The notes beneath the pieces were generated by a model. It did not search any database and was not told where the DNA came from. It saw only the letters and a program-made list of their open reading frames with translations. Shown one piece after another: positions 46,155 to 58,703 of a stretch of DNA of 64,000 nucleotides. Positions within the stretch are counted from its first letter, which is position 1. Each line of letters opens with the position of its first letter. Both the position numbers and the translations under genes were made by a program. Source of the DNA: Ottelia alismoides (taxonomy: Eukaryota > Streptophyta > Magnoliopsida > Alismatales > Hydrocharitaceae); NCBI GenBank assembly GCA_037367405.1, contig JAZKJV010003370.1, positions 310,001 to 374,000 on the forward strand. The letters are read 5' to 3'.

Positions 46155-46465
46155 TTGTTATTTTATTTTGATTTTTCTTTGATTTTATTTTTTGAATTGT
46201 GTGGAGGCAATACTTGGCTGCCCTTGGAGTCGTCACGAGTCCTCCCACTTATCTCAAACAGCCCTTCATCTAAACCGTTGGATCTGATCAGATCCAACGA
46301 TTACATTGTTCCCCCTCTTTTTTCTTTTCTTTTCCCTTATCCACGTGGCATCATCTGGTCCCTTCAATCAAGCCTTGATCGAATGGAGGAGACCTCATGT
46401 CCTTTCCGTTCTTCTCAACCATGTCACCCCACCCAACAGCCACAACCGCTCGTGACCCATGTCTC
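46155..46465 (+). other. left part of an open frame of unknown nature, split by a solo LTR
   Basis: Open plus-strand frame up to the solo LTR. Removing the LTR and one copy of its target duplication joins it in frame to 50426-50858 with no stop, giving 171 codons from the ATG at 46383 (247 from 46155). The composition is Pro/Ser/Thr-rich. A 24-bp perfect palindrome (46276-46299) and CACGTGG (near 46341) lie just upstream of the ATG. I do not recognise the protein; it may be the 5' part of another transposable element. Confidence 0.35.
46276..46299. promoter_or_regulatory. 24-bp perfect palindrome
   Basis: Each half reads CGTTGGATCTGA. It lies about 85 bp upstream of the ATG at 46383, in a promoter-like position. 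Confidence 0.6.
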
Positions 46466-46933
46466 TGTGAACCCCCGAGGATCCGGGTACCCGTTTACGC
46501 TTCTTTCGCGGCATTTCATTCTCATAAGATCGCATAAGTTACAGAAAAACAAGGGAAATTTTTTTTCATTGAAGCTATATAAGACATTCACATTCACAAC
46601 CACAAGATAATAGAGACCAATGGCACCAGAAATTCATTTCATTAATTTCCATATAACTTTACAACATATACAATGTCTGCTAGTACATACAATATCCCCA
46701 AAATAATCTCACTGAACAGAAGAGAAGCATGATATATAATCAACCGACCAAAAAAAAACTGAAACAAAGTAAACCATACCGTCTGGTGTATACCCTGTCT
46801 CCTGGAAACATGAACAACTACTGATCAGCAGGCCTCTTGCCTGCCATACGTGCAAGGAAGAAGAGGAGTCACAAACGTGAATACAAACCCGTAGTTTAAA
46901 ATAAATAACAAGTAATTTAATGTGCAAAAGAGA

Positions 46934-46975
46934 GCAAGTAGAAAGGTGGAACAAGTAAAATTTACATCTACTTGC
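46934..46975 (-). promoter_or_regulatory. conserved LTR stem-loop, minus-strand copy
   Basis: GCAAGTAGA at 46934-46942 pairs with TCTACTTGC at 46967-46975, the same stem as at 29618-29659. Confidence 0.7.
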
Positions 46976-47329
46976 GTAAAAAAAGTACTCAATGATGTTT
47001 GTATTTCCCATAAGGTGCCCATTATTCCAACACTTTTCATATGTCACATATTTATTTTGTAATTAAATATTCATATTTGGATAAGGGTATGTGTGTGTAT
47101 ATATATGTATATATCTATATTATCATATAGACTAGATATCACCATTGTGGATTTCGACGATGTGGAAGATGAATTTAGATTGACTTAAATCTCGTATCTA
47201 ATGGATAATCATTTTCTATCAACATAACCTTTGATCGTGACTCTCCAATTTCAACTTCAACTGTCTCAGATGCGATCTTAAGTGACTTAGATCTAGATAT
47301 GGATAATCTGTATGTAGAATCGCCAAGTC

Positions 47330-47765
47330 TGTTGGCGAATGTAAAACTCAAGCGGTGAAGAAGCCTGCAAATGGCTCTTCCGTCTCGCCCTCTAGTTGGA
47401 AGGACGGTCCAATAGAGGGATAGGTCTACTCCCCAACTACGCCACTGAGACGGGTGAGAGGGACTTCCCGGAAAATTCACTCTAGAAAAATAGCCCGACC
47501 GGTAACGGGCAACCGAGCTCGTACGTAAAACTGAAAACCAAGGATCCCCGTCTGGGTATCCTAAAACAGAGGGTCAGCGGAATGGTCTAAAGTCAGGATC
47601 CCAACGAGGCGTAAAAACACTGCGATCTCGCGTAAAAATCGAAAGGGGACTAGGATCCTAGACCCGCGCACTTGGCGGCCGCTGCCCGAACTGGGCTTCC
47701 TTTCCTCCGCCCAGTTGAGGGTCACCGCGCTCTCGCACAGTCATGTGTAAGGATCACGATGACTG
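47330..47765 (-). repeat. GC-rich module of the long LTR, copy 5
   Basis: Same module as at 15600, inverted (CTCTTCCGTCTCGCCCTCT near 47380, GGATCCCAACGAGGCGTAAA near 47600). Confidence 0.85.
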
Positions 47766-50420
47766 CATTTATAAATATTAAACGTCACCAATTCACCAAC
47801 ATTTTCTCCCTACTTGACTTATCATCTGAAACTGGTGTGACTCAATATACAATTTCTTCTATCATGATCAACAACAGATTTTCCCATATGGATTTTGTTT
47901 ATATTTCGTACAACTTACTATTATCTCTGAAATGCTTGTATATGGACCGATTTGTCTAATCAAGGATGTTCGTGAAATAGACTATGATAGAGGGGATCGC
48001 CAAATCAAGGATGTTCAATCAGAATCAAACTCCCTACAGAAGTTGATATTAGAAGCATTATTGATTCATATTTAATTTGTTGATCGAGATACGGATGCAG
48101 AGAGACGTGATCATAAAAATATATAGTACACCAAAATTTATACTATATTGATCATAATTGTGTGTTATTCATAAGTTCGAAGTTATAGGATCCGTAGTAT
48201 ATCTATATATATTCTCTCAAGTCACTGATATTACAAAAATGAATGATATTATTTATAATACATCAATTTTCCCTTACCGTTATTATGAAATATTTATCAA
48301 TATCAAAGCACATAATATTTTGTTCAAGGGCAAGGATAAAAGTTTAGTTGCATTTGGCATGTTTGATCACTGATTATCATTCACTATTACACCTTCTTAT
48401 ATGCATATATATATGCCTTGAATTTTCAACCTCCTTCAACCGAATTGGAACCTCTGTCCAAACAGGGGGTCTACATCAGGTATTCGGTTATTTGGTTGGA
48501 TCGGATTTATACCTGGTTCAGGTTGTACTGGAAGTACCAGTATAAACTCCCTAGTATTAGAGTTTTGGCTTTTCATGTTGTTTGTATTCCTCTGTATATT
48601 ATATAGACATATATTTAGGTAAATCTTGAAATGTATGATTGCTTGTTATGTTTGTTATTAATATAATTATTGTCAACTTATTTCTCAAAGGTACTGGATT
48701 TGTTCCATCTACTTAACCATTTTTCTTCTGTAAACTGTAGCTTCAAAATTTTCCCTGTTTCCAAAAGAACCTCCCGATACTCCCATATCTCAAGTTTTGA
48801 AAATTTCGTAACTCTCATTTCATGTTTCTCATCTTACAACCTGTCAGGAAACAAATTCCCCACAATACTGTTGAATTTAGTTATTTATTCTTGAATACAG
48901 ATTTCTCACCATACAATATTCATATAGCCATTTTTATAATTCGAAACTTACTGATTTAAACATTAAGATCTAAATCTGAAAATGTTCAGATTTCATACAT
49001 TTCCAGATTTCATATATTTCCAGATTATATATAGTGTATACTCTTATAATCAGAAGTCTGGTTAAAGTCAGAGATTTCTGAATAGAAAACCAAACTTTGG
49101 ATCTGATCAAATGAGATTATATGCATGGAAACAAAGGAAGAGTTGAGAATTGTACAAAAGATTAAGCACAATATGCATGCATGGCAGCAATAAGGATGGC
49201 TGAGGAATGTACATCAGATCTCCAAATTGGAGAAAATATTGATCTTGCATGTAACAATTGGCTGAAAAAGAGAAGTTTAATTATGCATGCATGGCAGCAA
49301 AGAGGGGAGAGGGGATTTGTACCTTGGAAATCTCAAATTTGGAGATCAAAAACTTGTTTTGATTCAAGCATGCAGTAGTTTATTTGGAGAAAAGAAGCTC
49401 CAGCTCCAGATCTTGGCTTTAAAGGGTTGCTTGAGGTCTTCAACAGCAAAAAGACAGCAGGTAGGGACTGCTGGGAGCAACAGCAGTTGCTCGGATGCAC
49501 CAAGAACAGGAGGAGCAGCTGCAGTTCCAGCAAGGAGACACTTTGGTGTGTTTGGGACAACTGCAGGGATTTGTTGGGAATAGCCGTGACTGCTGCTACA
49601 ACAGCAACAATAGCTGTTGGCAGCAATTGTGGTAATTTCCCGGGCTCCAGGAAACCAAGCAATAATTTGGAGAAAACATAATCGGCTTGGAGAAGAAGGG
49701 GTGGGGGTTTTGCTCCCTCGTTGGGAAGAAATAGAAGAAAGAATTGGAAGAGGAGAAGAGAGGGTTTTGGAATAAAATGGGAGATATAAATAAGAAAGGA
49801 GGGGTGTTAGTTCATGCCAAGTGGAAGAAGGAATTAAGACAAGTGGCTAAGAAAAAGGAGGAAAAAAAACTAACGGCTGGACCCATTTTAAAAAAAAACA
49901 GTAGTTGTCTGCTACTGTAGCTACAGGAGTTTTTTTTTAAAATAAAACTCTTTTTATTTGTCACTCTTAAGGTTGACCATAAACGCGCCTCGAGCATCCG
50001 TTTTCGATGCGAAATGTCTCGTTTTGATCGTCTCTAAATGACGATCAATATGAGTATAATATTGATATACTTCCGGTCGGGTTTGGATACCCGAAATTTT
50101 CCGAGATACGGTTTTTGTTTAAGATTAAATTTTGTGATTTAAAAATATCAAACGACGTCCGATTGACGAACGGTCGATTCCGTTGGTCTTGTATAGTCGA
50201 ATCGGATCTAATGACGGTCTCGGTTCGTTTTGCGGTTTCCGAATTTACATCGCGGCTTTTCACGGCGCGCATTACGAAGCGATCGATTTTTTTTGACGAT
50301 TTCGCCCGAACGACTTTTGATTCACGATCAATTGATCGTTTTAGGTTATCTAATATTGTCAGATAACCTTATTGGGTTATTCGGGTCGAGTTCAGGTTTA
50401 CGCGGATCCCGGATGTTACA

Positions 50421-50858
50421 GTCTCCTCCCCCACGACCAAACCCATGTCGACCCTCGCCTCTCAACTCATCCCTAACCACCTTACTGAGTCCCTCGCGAC
50501 ACCCGAGCCTAACCAACAAAACTCCATCTATGTTGTCAGTCCAAGCCATCCACCACCCTTAAGGGATACGCCACAAGCTTCGAGAGGACCTCTGGTGATA
50601 GCAAAGGCCCCTTTTGTAGGAAATGACGGCTACATCTTCTATTCATGCGTGATCCGTTGGGGGAGAGATTCCACCTCCATCGCTACGAGCTCCATTGAGT
50701 TCGTTGAGCCTCTCTGCATCGACCTCCCAGTAGCGAATCGAGGTGACGATCCGACCAAGTTCTCTTCCACAACCAACATCCAGGCAAGCCCATCTCAGGT
50801 TAAATCCTTATTCCTTTTTCTCCTTCTCCTTTTCTCTCTTCGTTCTTTTTCTTGTTAG
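50421..50858 (+). other. right part of the split open frame
   Basis: Continues the frame of 46155-46465 after the solo LTR and stops at 50858. CAG|GTTAAATCC followed by a C/T-rich stretch near 50795 could be a splice donor, in which case the exon ends there. Product unknown. Confidence 0.35.
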
Positions 50859-52789
50859 CTTCTATGCTTCAATCTTTCTTCCCCAATCTCTATCCCCTAC
50901 GAATTGAAACCCAACCATCAATTCGATTCGACTCAATCACCTTCCTCTCTGTCATACCTACAACTCCCATCTCTTTCATGCTTTGCACAAGCTTGATGTG
51001 AATAGATCCTTCACTTCTTCATACCTCGGAACTTCACTCCATCACTCACCCCCTTTAATTAGATCATCATCTCCTTGGTTGAGTCCCTAGTAGCTTGAGC
51101 AGAGATTCCTTGCAACTACATGTCAAAGACGATCGTTTTCAATGATGTTGCTCTCTGAAGCAAGCCATCAGAATTGGCTTCATTGAGAGCATCAGCAGAA
51201 CCTCTATTGAACAGCAGTGCTATCCACCAGGGTCATGGATCTAAGTAGGGATCCATTTTGAGCGCATCAGACCTTCACAGCAAGAAGAAGGAAAGAGAGG
51301 GGCTAGACCTACAACAGGCGCCTTTGCCCCTATTCCTTCTCCTCCAGGCATTCACAATTCTAGTAGCAGTTTGGGGAGGAGGAGGAGGGCCCTCTCCATA
51401 TCTGAGTACGGTGTCTTCATCGAGAGCATCGAGAGAAGCCACAAACAGCAGTTGGAGTTGATCTGGGTTCGACCATTGATCACAGCCATTGGGGCGACAA
51501 CATCTCGGCTACGTCTAATCTTTCCAAAAAAATAATCATCTGACGGTCACGAATAGCCTTGTCCTCCTCACGTGTTGAACACACGTGACAGCATAATTTA
51601 TGGTCAGCCCCGGCAAGATCAGCGAATTGAAGAAGAATCTCAACAGTTGTATCCACCTCAAGTGTCTCGCATTTGCCCAAGCATATTTGCACTTCGGTAC
51701 CTACTTTATTGGTAATTTATAAAGCGGCGTGTGTGCTAGTTTTGTGTTATCTTTATTTCGATTTTGTTTTGCACTAGTACCCACGTGTTTGAGTTTTATT
51801 TTGAACATTACTTCATCATTCTATTTTTATTCTCAAAATTTCAATTGTAGCTCAGTTACTTATCTTTCATTTGGACATTTATTTCTATTTTTCGGATAAG
51901 TGATTGAATTTTTAGAATTATTGTGGGAGAATATTGCATATTTTACCCATATAGGATTCAGAAAATCATGCTAAACCATACACTGCTCTAAAAATTCCAA
52001 AAAATCACATTAGGTATATTTGATTGAGTTCTTTAATATGCCCAAAAAACATCTCATGTGCATACATGTTCTCTTAAATAAATTACTTCGTGATTCATGT
52101 AACTGATATTTAATAAATCCCTCACTTTTCTTACGATTTTAAAGTTATTCTAGATTCTTCTCATTGGGGCATATCTAGGATAATTTTGGTGTTACGAAAT
52201 ATTAAGGTTTGGCAGTTATTAAAATTAAATTATTGTAAAACTATTGTTCTGCATTTAGATATTCATATTCGTAAAAAAACATTCTATATAACAAAATTTC
52301 CGAAAAAAATCAAATTAGATTAGTTTTGCATAAATTAACACTCTGACCAAGTTTCGTAGTGTTTGGAATTAATTCGATTGAAAAAATGTTGAATAGCCCT
52401 TGAACTTGATCAGATTTGCATAGCATCACATGAATACATTTAAAAGTCTAAAAAAATATTCTCTCAAATCCAACTATAATTTATTTAAATTTAACCACGT
52501 GTGTGTAATTATTTCCATGTATTCGATCGTGGGCTTACCCCAAGTAAAATAAAATTGACCACTTTCACATTAATGGCTTATTAATTTTAAGTGGTTTTTT
52601 ATTGAATCGTTAATTACTCGACTACAACATTAGACATTAATTAATTATGACAATTAGTGATGTGTCGCCAGTATAAACAACAAGGGAACCTGGGGGCACC
52701 CATGCCTCGCTCTTTGTTGCGGTTTTAGAAAAACCGCCCTCGGGTTGCTTACTGACAAGTACCGAATAAGACGTTGTAACACATCTTTT
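50859..52789. other. spacer without an assigned gene
   Basis: 50859-51720 has balanced composition with short open frames (51258-51461 plus, 51480-51692 minus), none recognised. 51720-52680 is AT-rich. A perfect 8-bp stem with a 3-nt loop (GCGGTTTT/AAAACCGC) lies at 52719-52737. Confidence 0.45.
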
Positions 52790-53610
52790 CATCCATGAAA
52801 CCCAACGAAATGGGAAGATGTGTCTTGCAAGTGAAGATTAAAGGAAGTGCAGATCCACCGTATCATAAGCTTAATACTCTTCCTTCCATTAAAGTCATCT
52901 TTAATCGATTGCAGCAACTCGAGACATCCAGTGGACATAGACACCTTATGCAGGCTGTGGAGAACTCTGCTTTTCTTGTGACATCCAAACAAGGTGGCAG
53001 CTACAGCCCTTGAGCAGGTAAAGGCTGAGACTCTGATAATTGTCATGGTCATGCCTACTCTCCTTGCATTCATTGCTACAAGATCGACCATTCCTTTGAG
53101 AGGTGTTAGGAGAATTTTGGCAAATCTCAACAAGCAAATTTGGCATCGTCATCTAATTATGATGCATCTACGACAGATGACCACATATAAAGGGCCACCA
53201 AAGCAGATCATCTATCTTTCTATTATAGACTACTCTATGCTCATGTGACTCTACAAAGTTCTCCTACTTGTGAGAGTCCTACTGTGAATCTGGCTACAAT
53301 CTCAAGTATTGTAGCCAATTGGAGAAGGTGGCCTTCTGACTTCTTCAGAATCTTCATCCACTGTGAAGTTGGTTCACTTAGCAAATGGTACCCATTCACC
53401 AATTACTATCATTGGGACTATGGAGTTTTCTTCCAAACTCATGCTATCTAGATTTTTTTGTGCTCCTGATTTTCCTTTGAGTTTACTGTCGGTTCATAGA
53501 TTGTGTAGGGATGAACTACAGAGTGATGTTTGATAAGTGTTCTTATTATTTTCAGGACATATGAACGATGTAGATCAATGGTGGAGGCGGCCATATGAAA
53601 AGAGATTTTT
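52790..53610 (+). pseudogene. copia G gag/protease remnant (family II-like)
   Basis: Decayed copy of the copia F/H gag to protease region, without LTRs. It shows LPSIKVIFNRLQQLE (copia H: LPSLETIFGRLQELE), a complete zinc knuckle CIHCYKIDHSFERC (about 53081-53122), then NYYHWDYGVFF... corresponding to the ITSVGTMEFSS region, and RTYE after the FQDI phrase near 53555. Many shifts and stops. The fragment has no recognisable ends. The following 53611-53988 is AT-rich with no gene. Confidence 0.7.
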
Positions 53611-53993
53611 CATGTGTTAATTCTAAGGAATTAACATGTCATGTGGTATAAGGCAATATCTGTTCAAAACAAAGAAGATATAGAAATGAATTTTATGTTT
53701 GTTTAACCTGGCACTCCCAGAGTCAAACTCAGGGAGCAAATTTTAAGAAGATATGATTTACTCTGTTTTTAATTCTTGTAATCAGATTCACTCAAACAAT
53801 ATAGATATAAAAATAATTTCAACAAATAAAACACACACATAGATATGCATCCCATAGTAGACAAAATAATAAAGAGAGAAACGATAATGTAAAGAGAGAA
53901 ACAATACAGATAGAAAAGACAAATAAACAATACAAGAAAATGGAAAATTAATAAAAATAAAAAATATATATTTTTAGGGTTCTAAAAGTTATG

Positions 53994-54158
53994 TGTTAGT
54001 AATGTACCCTACGATTCTTAATTATTATTCATTGTAACTCCGTTAGGCGCACTTGTGTATTTTCTCCTCCTTTGGGCTTTGTAGGGTTTTGTCATATATG
54101 AGGACATCTAGACCTCTAGAATAAGACAAGCTATTTCATTATTTCATTTTTCTCCTCA
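53994..54158 (+). repeat. 5' LTR of copia F
   Basis: 165 bp, partner of 58704-58868. Confidence 0.93.
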
Positions 54159-54618
54159 TGGTATCAGAGCAGCGGTCCTAGACCGGTGTTCTGACCTAAA
54201 ATTCTACCGGCACCACCAACCCTAAGATTTTCTCAACCCACTGTTGTAGATCTATGTCAATTTACGCCGTCTTCAGGCGCCCACTTTGCCTCTGCCCGAC
54301 GCCCTAGTCGCCTGTCGCACCTCCGTCCAGAGCTCCAGGCCCCGTCACGCCTCTACCTGAAGCTCCAGGTGTTTTTTGCACCTCTGCCTGGTGGCCCAGG
54401 CGTCGTCCTGTTGTGCGGTTGCGCCGACCCCAAGCACCTCCAGGTGCTCGCTGATGTGCCCTAGTCGTCCGTTGCGCCACATCCAAGTGTTGTTGCGCCT
54501 CCGTCCAGTACTCCAGGCCCCGACTTCCTCAGTAATGATCTGCTAGGCCTCCGTGCTACTTGAGAAAAACTATTGGAACCATCTCGGTCACTTTCTCTTC
54601 TTGACGTGTACAGCCACC
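54159..54618 (+). other. copia F primer binding site and C-rich leader
   Basis: Starts TGGTATCAGAGC. The leader has repeated CTCCAGG/CGCCTC-type words, an early form of the C-rich leader seen expanded in copia H. The minus-strand ORF 54304-54486 is a composition artefact. Confidence 0.85.
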
Positions 54619-55858
54619 ATGGCATCTGTAGAGTCCAAGCCCATGTACCCGAGTTCTTCTGTGATGTTACAAGGCACGTCTATCAAACTAAAGGGCTCCG
54701 AGAACTATGTACTATGGTCTCGATCATTCAATGTGTTTATCGGTGGTCAGCAAAAGAACTATGTCCTCACTAAGGATCTGCCCAAGGAGACGGACAAGGA
54801 CTATGATACCTGGTACGTGGACAACTGCCAGGTGATCACATGGATGACCAACAGCGTTGATCCGAACATAGCTTCGAACTTCTCTACAAGGAGACGGCAA
54901 AGGCAATGTCGGAGAGCCTTGAGAATACTTGCTCCCAAAAGACAACCAACTCCAGGCTCTCATACATATACACACGGATTTGGTCTGCAAATCAAGGAGA
55001 TACATCCTTGATCGAGTACTATCAACTCCTTACAGGCCATTTTGAGGAGCTTCTTATCTTTCAACCTGCTTGCTGTGACAAACAGATAGGAGAACACCGA
55101 GAGTGACAAGTGTATCGCTTCTTATCAGGATTACATCCACAATACAAGCCAGTGAAGGACCAATCTCTGACTGTTGTGGCTCTACCCATTCTTGAGATCA
55201 TTTTTTGTCGACTACAGGAACTTAAATCTCCTTGACCCCCTCTGTCTGTTGGGACTACAACACATTTTGCTAGAGGATGATCCAACTACAAGGGGGACGC
55301 GGACATGGATTTGGTCGTGGTCGTGGCCATGAGTTTGGATGAGGACGTGACTCAAGACGTGGATGTGGACATGATCCTACTACTGCCAGCTATCCAGCAT
55401 GCACATATTGTGGATGCCTGAATCATTCGTTAGAACGTTGCTGTGCAAAGTCTGGCATGCCTCCTAATGTCGACAATGCCTATGAGACAGCCTCATATGA
55501 TGGCATCTATGATACTGCAGAAACCTCTCATGATCAGCCTTCTGGTGACAGTCAGACTTCTTTTACTGCATCAGAGTATGCTCGTCTTCGACAACTGATG
55601 CAGAACTCTGCTAGTGATACTATTGCTTCTGCTCCTACTGCTAGTCTGGCCACTACATCAGGTACAATTGCTAGCTCTGCCTTTACATCTACTCCTTCAT
55701 GGATCATTGACTCAGGTACCTTAACTCATCTGATCGGAGAAGGTAGTCTTCTCACCTCATCAAGGTCGTCTTCCGTTGTGAAGACCATTCATGTTGCCAA
55801 TGGAGCTCATTCACTTATTACTTTAGTGGGCACTATGGAGTTTTCCTCCAAACTCTAA
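54619..55858 (+). pseudogene. copia F gag and protease
   Basis: Starts MASVESKPMYPSSS. Gag reads IKLKGSENYVLWSRSFNVFIGG to DPNIASN; a one-base loss near 54883 shifts the frame. Gag resumes in another frame (IYTRIWSANQGDTSLIEYYQLL, FEELLIFQPACCDKQIGEH), then meets TGA in place of Trp near 55105 and another stop. The zinc knuckle CTYCGCLNHSLERC is complete (about 55399-55440). The protease region in the open piece 55457-55858 reads WIIDSGTLTHL where copia H has WIIDSGASTHL. It stops at 55858. Confidence 0.92.
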
Positions 55859-56760
55859 CTTACTGGAGTTCATTGCACTCCTAACTTTCCTCTTAGTCTA
55901 TTATTTATTCCCAAGCTGTGCACTGAGCTTAACTGTCGAGTTATATTTGATGACTTTTATTGTTATTTTCAGGACATCCAAACGAGACAAATTTTTGGTA
56001 AGGGGACATGAGAAGAACGGTCTTTATTATCTTGGCATTCCCTATGACTCGGGTTTGGTGATGCTTCGTCAATCTCTGTTGATCCTCTTCTCCGGCATCT
56101 TCGTCTTGTCCATCTGCCTACCAAAGCCCTCTCTTTAATGTTCCCCGAACTCTCTATGCTCAAGCCTTTAGAGTGCGAGGCGTGTCAGTTCAGGAAACAT
56201 CATCGAGCATCGTTCCCTACTCGTATTGAGCCTCGTCGTGAAGTTCCTTTCTCTTTAGTCAATTGTGATATTTAGGGAACTTGTCCGGTCCGTACTCTGA
56301 GTGGACATAAGTGTTTTACTGTTTTTGTTGATGATTACAGTAGGTCGTCTTGGGTCTATCTTTTAAAAGAGTGTTCGGAAATTAATAATATTGTCAAAAA
56401 TTTCTTTCATTATGTCAAGAATATTTTCTCCTCTGGTATACAAATTTTCCGTTCTGATAATGCCTTGGAATTAACCCAGCATGACCAAACAAACTTCTTT
56501 GCCTCTCAAGGTACAATACATCAAACCTTATGCCCATATACATCACAACAAAATGGATTAGCAGAAATATTGCCTGCTCACTTCTTACTCAGATGAAAGT
56601 TCCCAAAACCTATTTGGGTGATGTTGTTCTGACCGTCGTCCATCTTATCAACAGAATTTTGTCTCCAATCCTAAATGGATCAACCCCTTTCTCTCTGTTT
56701 TACGCAACTGAGTCTCCCTTTCCCCTTCCCTAGCGAATATTTGGATCTGTGTCCTTTGTT
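55859..56760 (+). pseudogene. copia F integrase remnant
   Basis: Zinc region PLECEACQFRKHHRASFPTR (about 56160-56225), core CDI*GTCPVRTLSGHKCFTVFVDDYSRSSWVYLLKE with a stop in place of Trp near 56274, RSDNALELTQ, then TIHQTLCPYTSQQNGLAE and a frameshift near 56560. It continues LTQMKVPKTYLGDVVLTVVHLINR to about 56730. It is non-functional. Confidence 0.9.
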
Positions 56761-58651
56761 TATAATTTTCATACTACACAAACTTTCTCCTCGTGCAATC
56801 AAATGTGTCTTCCTTGGTTATTCTCATACTCAAAAAGATTATAGGTATTATGATCCAACTGGACATCGCTATTATATTTCTGCAGATGTAACCTTTTTTG
56901 TCCAGACCAGTTTCTTCAATCAATTTGTTACAGATGTTCCTCTGGATCTCCAACCTCCACCCATTGTTTATAAGCGCAGACAAATATCTTCACCACCATA
57001 TGTTCCTTTACTTGTTCCTTTGTTGCAGGATGATATGCCTTCTACAAGTGTCCCCTCTACTGTTGTACCGGATGATCCTCAAGAACTTCCAATTGCTCTA
57101 CGCAGAGCTAAGAGGTAATGTACTTCTCATCACATGTCTCATTTTACTTCTGCTAGTTTATCTTCCACTGACAGACGATATGATGATACTCTTATGACTA
57201 TTTCTATACCGAAGGACCACCATAGTGCTTTGCAGGATTCAGGATGGCGACAGGCCATGAATGAAGAGATGGATGCTCTTATTTCCAGGAGGACATGGGA
57301 TCTGGTGCAGTGTCCCAAGGGGACTAGACCTGTGGTGTACAGATGGGTCTTCACGACCAAGCAGTCACCAGATGGGTCCATTGACAGATTGAAAGCTCGT
57401 CTTGTAGCCAAAGGCTTTACACAGACATATAGAGTAGACTACTTTAAGACATTCTCAGCGATTGCACGAATGGGATCAATAAGGACTATACTTTCAGTGG
57501 CAGATAATAAGGCATGGCCTATCTTTCAGTTAGATGTGAAAAATGTGTTCCTATATGGCGACCTTGATGAGGAGGTGTGGAGTGTGTGTGTCGACTTCAC
57601 AAGGACATATATGGTTTGAAGCAGAGTCCAAGGGCATGGTTTGACAGACTTACTGCAAAATCAGCACTCTTGGCTTCCGAAGAACAACCTCTGACTATTC
57701 TATGTTTGTCAGAAGACGAACAACTGGTATTGTTATACTTGCAGTCTATGTGGATGATATGGTTGTCACGGGTGATGATGATAAAGGGATACTAGATATC
57801 AAGGCCTTCCTCCAGAAGGTGTTCGTTACCAAGGACCTTGGTCCACTATGCTACTTTCTGGGCATATATTATGCACTACAGAGGGCCTTCATCTCTCGCA
57901 AAGGAAATATTGTCTGAACATCCTTACTGGAGCTGGATTACTTGGATGCAAGCCCTTTGGTATACCTGCATATTCAAAAAAACACTTAACATCCTTTGAT
58001 CTTGTCTTCGAAGATGTTACTCAATACAGGAGCATGGTTGGTAAGCTTCTTTACCTTATTGTCACCAGACGAGATATTTCTTATGCAGTAAGCAGAGCTA
58101 GCCAACACATGGAGCAACCTTGTTACAGTCACTAACAAGATGTTCTTCAGATTCTACGATACTTGAAGGAATCACCAGGGTGTGGACTCTTTTATGGGGC
58201 AAATGGGTACACCAATGTTATCGCATATGCTGATGCTGATTATGCAAGTTCTCCAGTGGATCGACGCTCCACCACAGAATATGTTATGATGATTGGAGGA
58301 AACCTTGTTACTTGGTGAAGTAAGAAATAGTTTATTGTATCCAGATCCAGTGCAGAAGCAGAGTACAGGGCGATGGCTCAAGCTACCTGTGAGATCACGT
58401 GGCTATTGACTTTTCTGCAAGAACTCGGTATTGTCGTCACTACTCCTATTCCACTATACTGTGACAACAAATCTGCTACATATATTGCCACGAATCATGT
58501 GTTCCATGAGCGAACCAAACATATAGATATTGATTGCCATTTTGTTCGTGATGTTGTCAGGATTGGAAGGATTACTACTCCTCACATCAACATGGGTCTT
58601 CAGCTTGTAGATGTATTCACAAAGGCCTTATCCAAGAAGCGCCTCTCCTAG
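56761..58651 (+). pseudogene. copia F integrase end, RT and RNase H
   Basis: LSPRAIKCVFLGYSHTQKDYRYYDP, linker, a stop near 57116, then RT at 57134: YRWVFTTKQSPDGSIDRLKARLVAKGFTQ and FQLDVKNVFLYGDLDEEV. About 15 codons are deleted at 57576 (relatives have a YMEQPPG-type segment before VCRLHK). The RT catalytic block VYVDDMVVTGDD is at about 57735. RNase H ends in the open piece 58373-58651 (CDNKSATYIATNHVFHERTKHIDIDCHFVRD, VDVFTKAL). There are several stops. Confidence 0.92.
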
Positions 58652-58703
58652 ATTGATTCCAATTTGGGCATGACTGATAGATACGCTCCAACTTGAGGGG
58701 GAT

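Larger units (their letters stand above)
46466..50420 (-). repeat. solo LTR (long-LTR gypsy family), TSD GTCTC
   Basis: 3955 bp on the minus strand. Its 3' end (TGTGAACCCCC on plus) is at 46466 and its 5' end (GGATGTTACA) at 50420. The 5-bp duplication GTCTC is exact (46461-46465 and 50421-50425). It has the GC-rich module (47330-47765), the stem-loop (46934-46975) and a TATA-like TTATTTATAT (minus, near 49790) before a C/T-rich start zone. There is no internal region. ORFs inside it are not shared with other copies. Confidence 0.92.

Noticed and set aside
52719..52737. Bacterial-type terminator hairpin (GCGGTTTT AGA AAAACCGC)
   Set aside because: The host is a plant and no gene precedes it; an isolated short hairpin.
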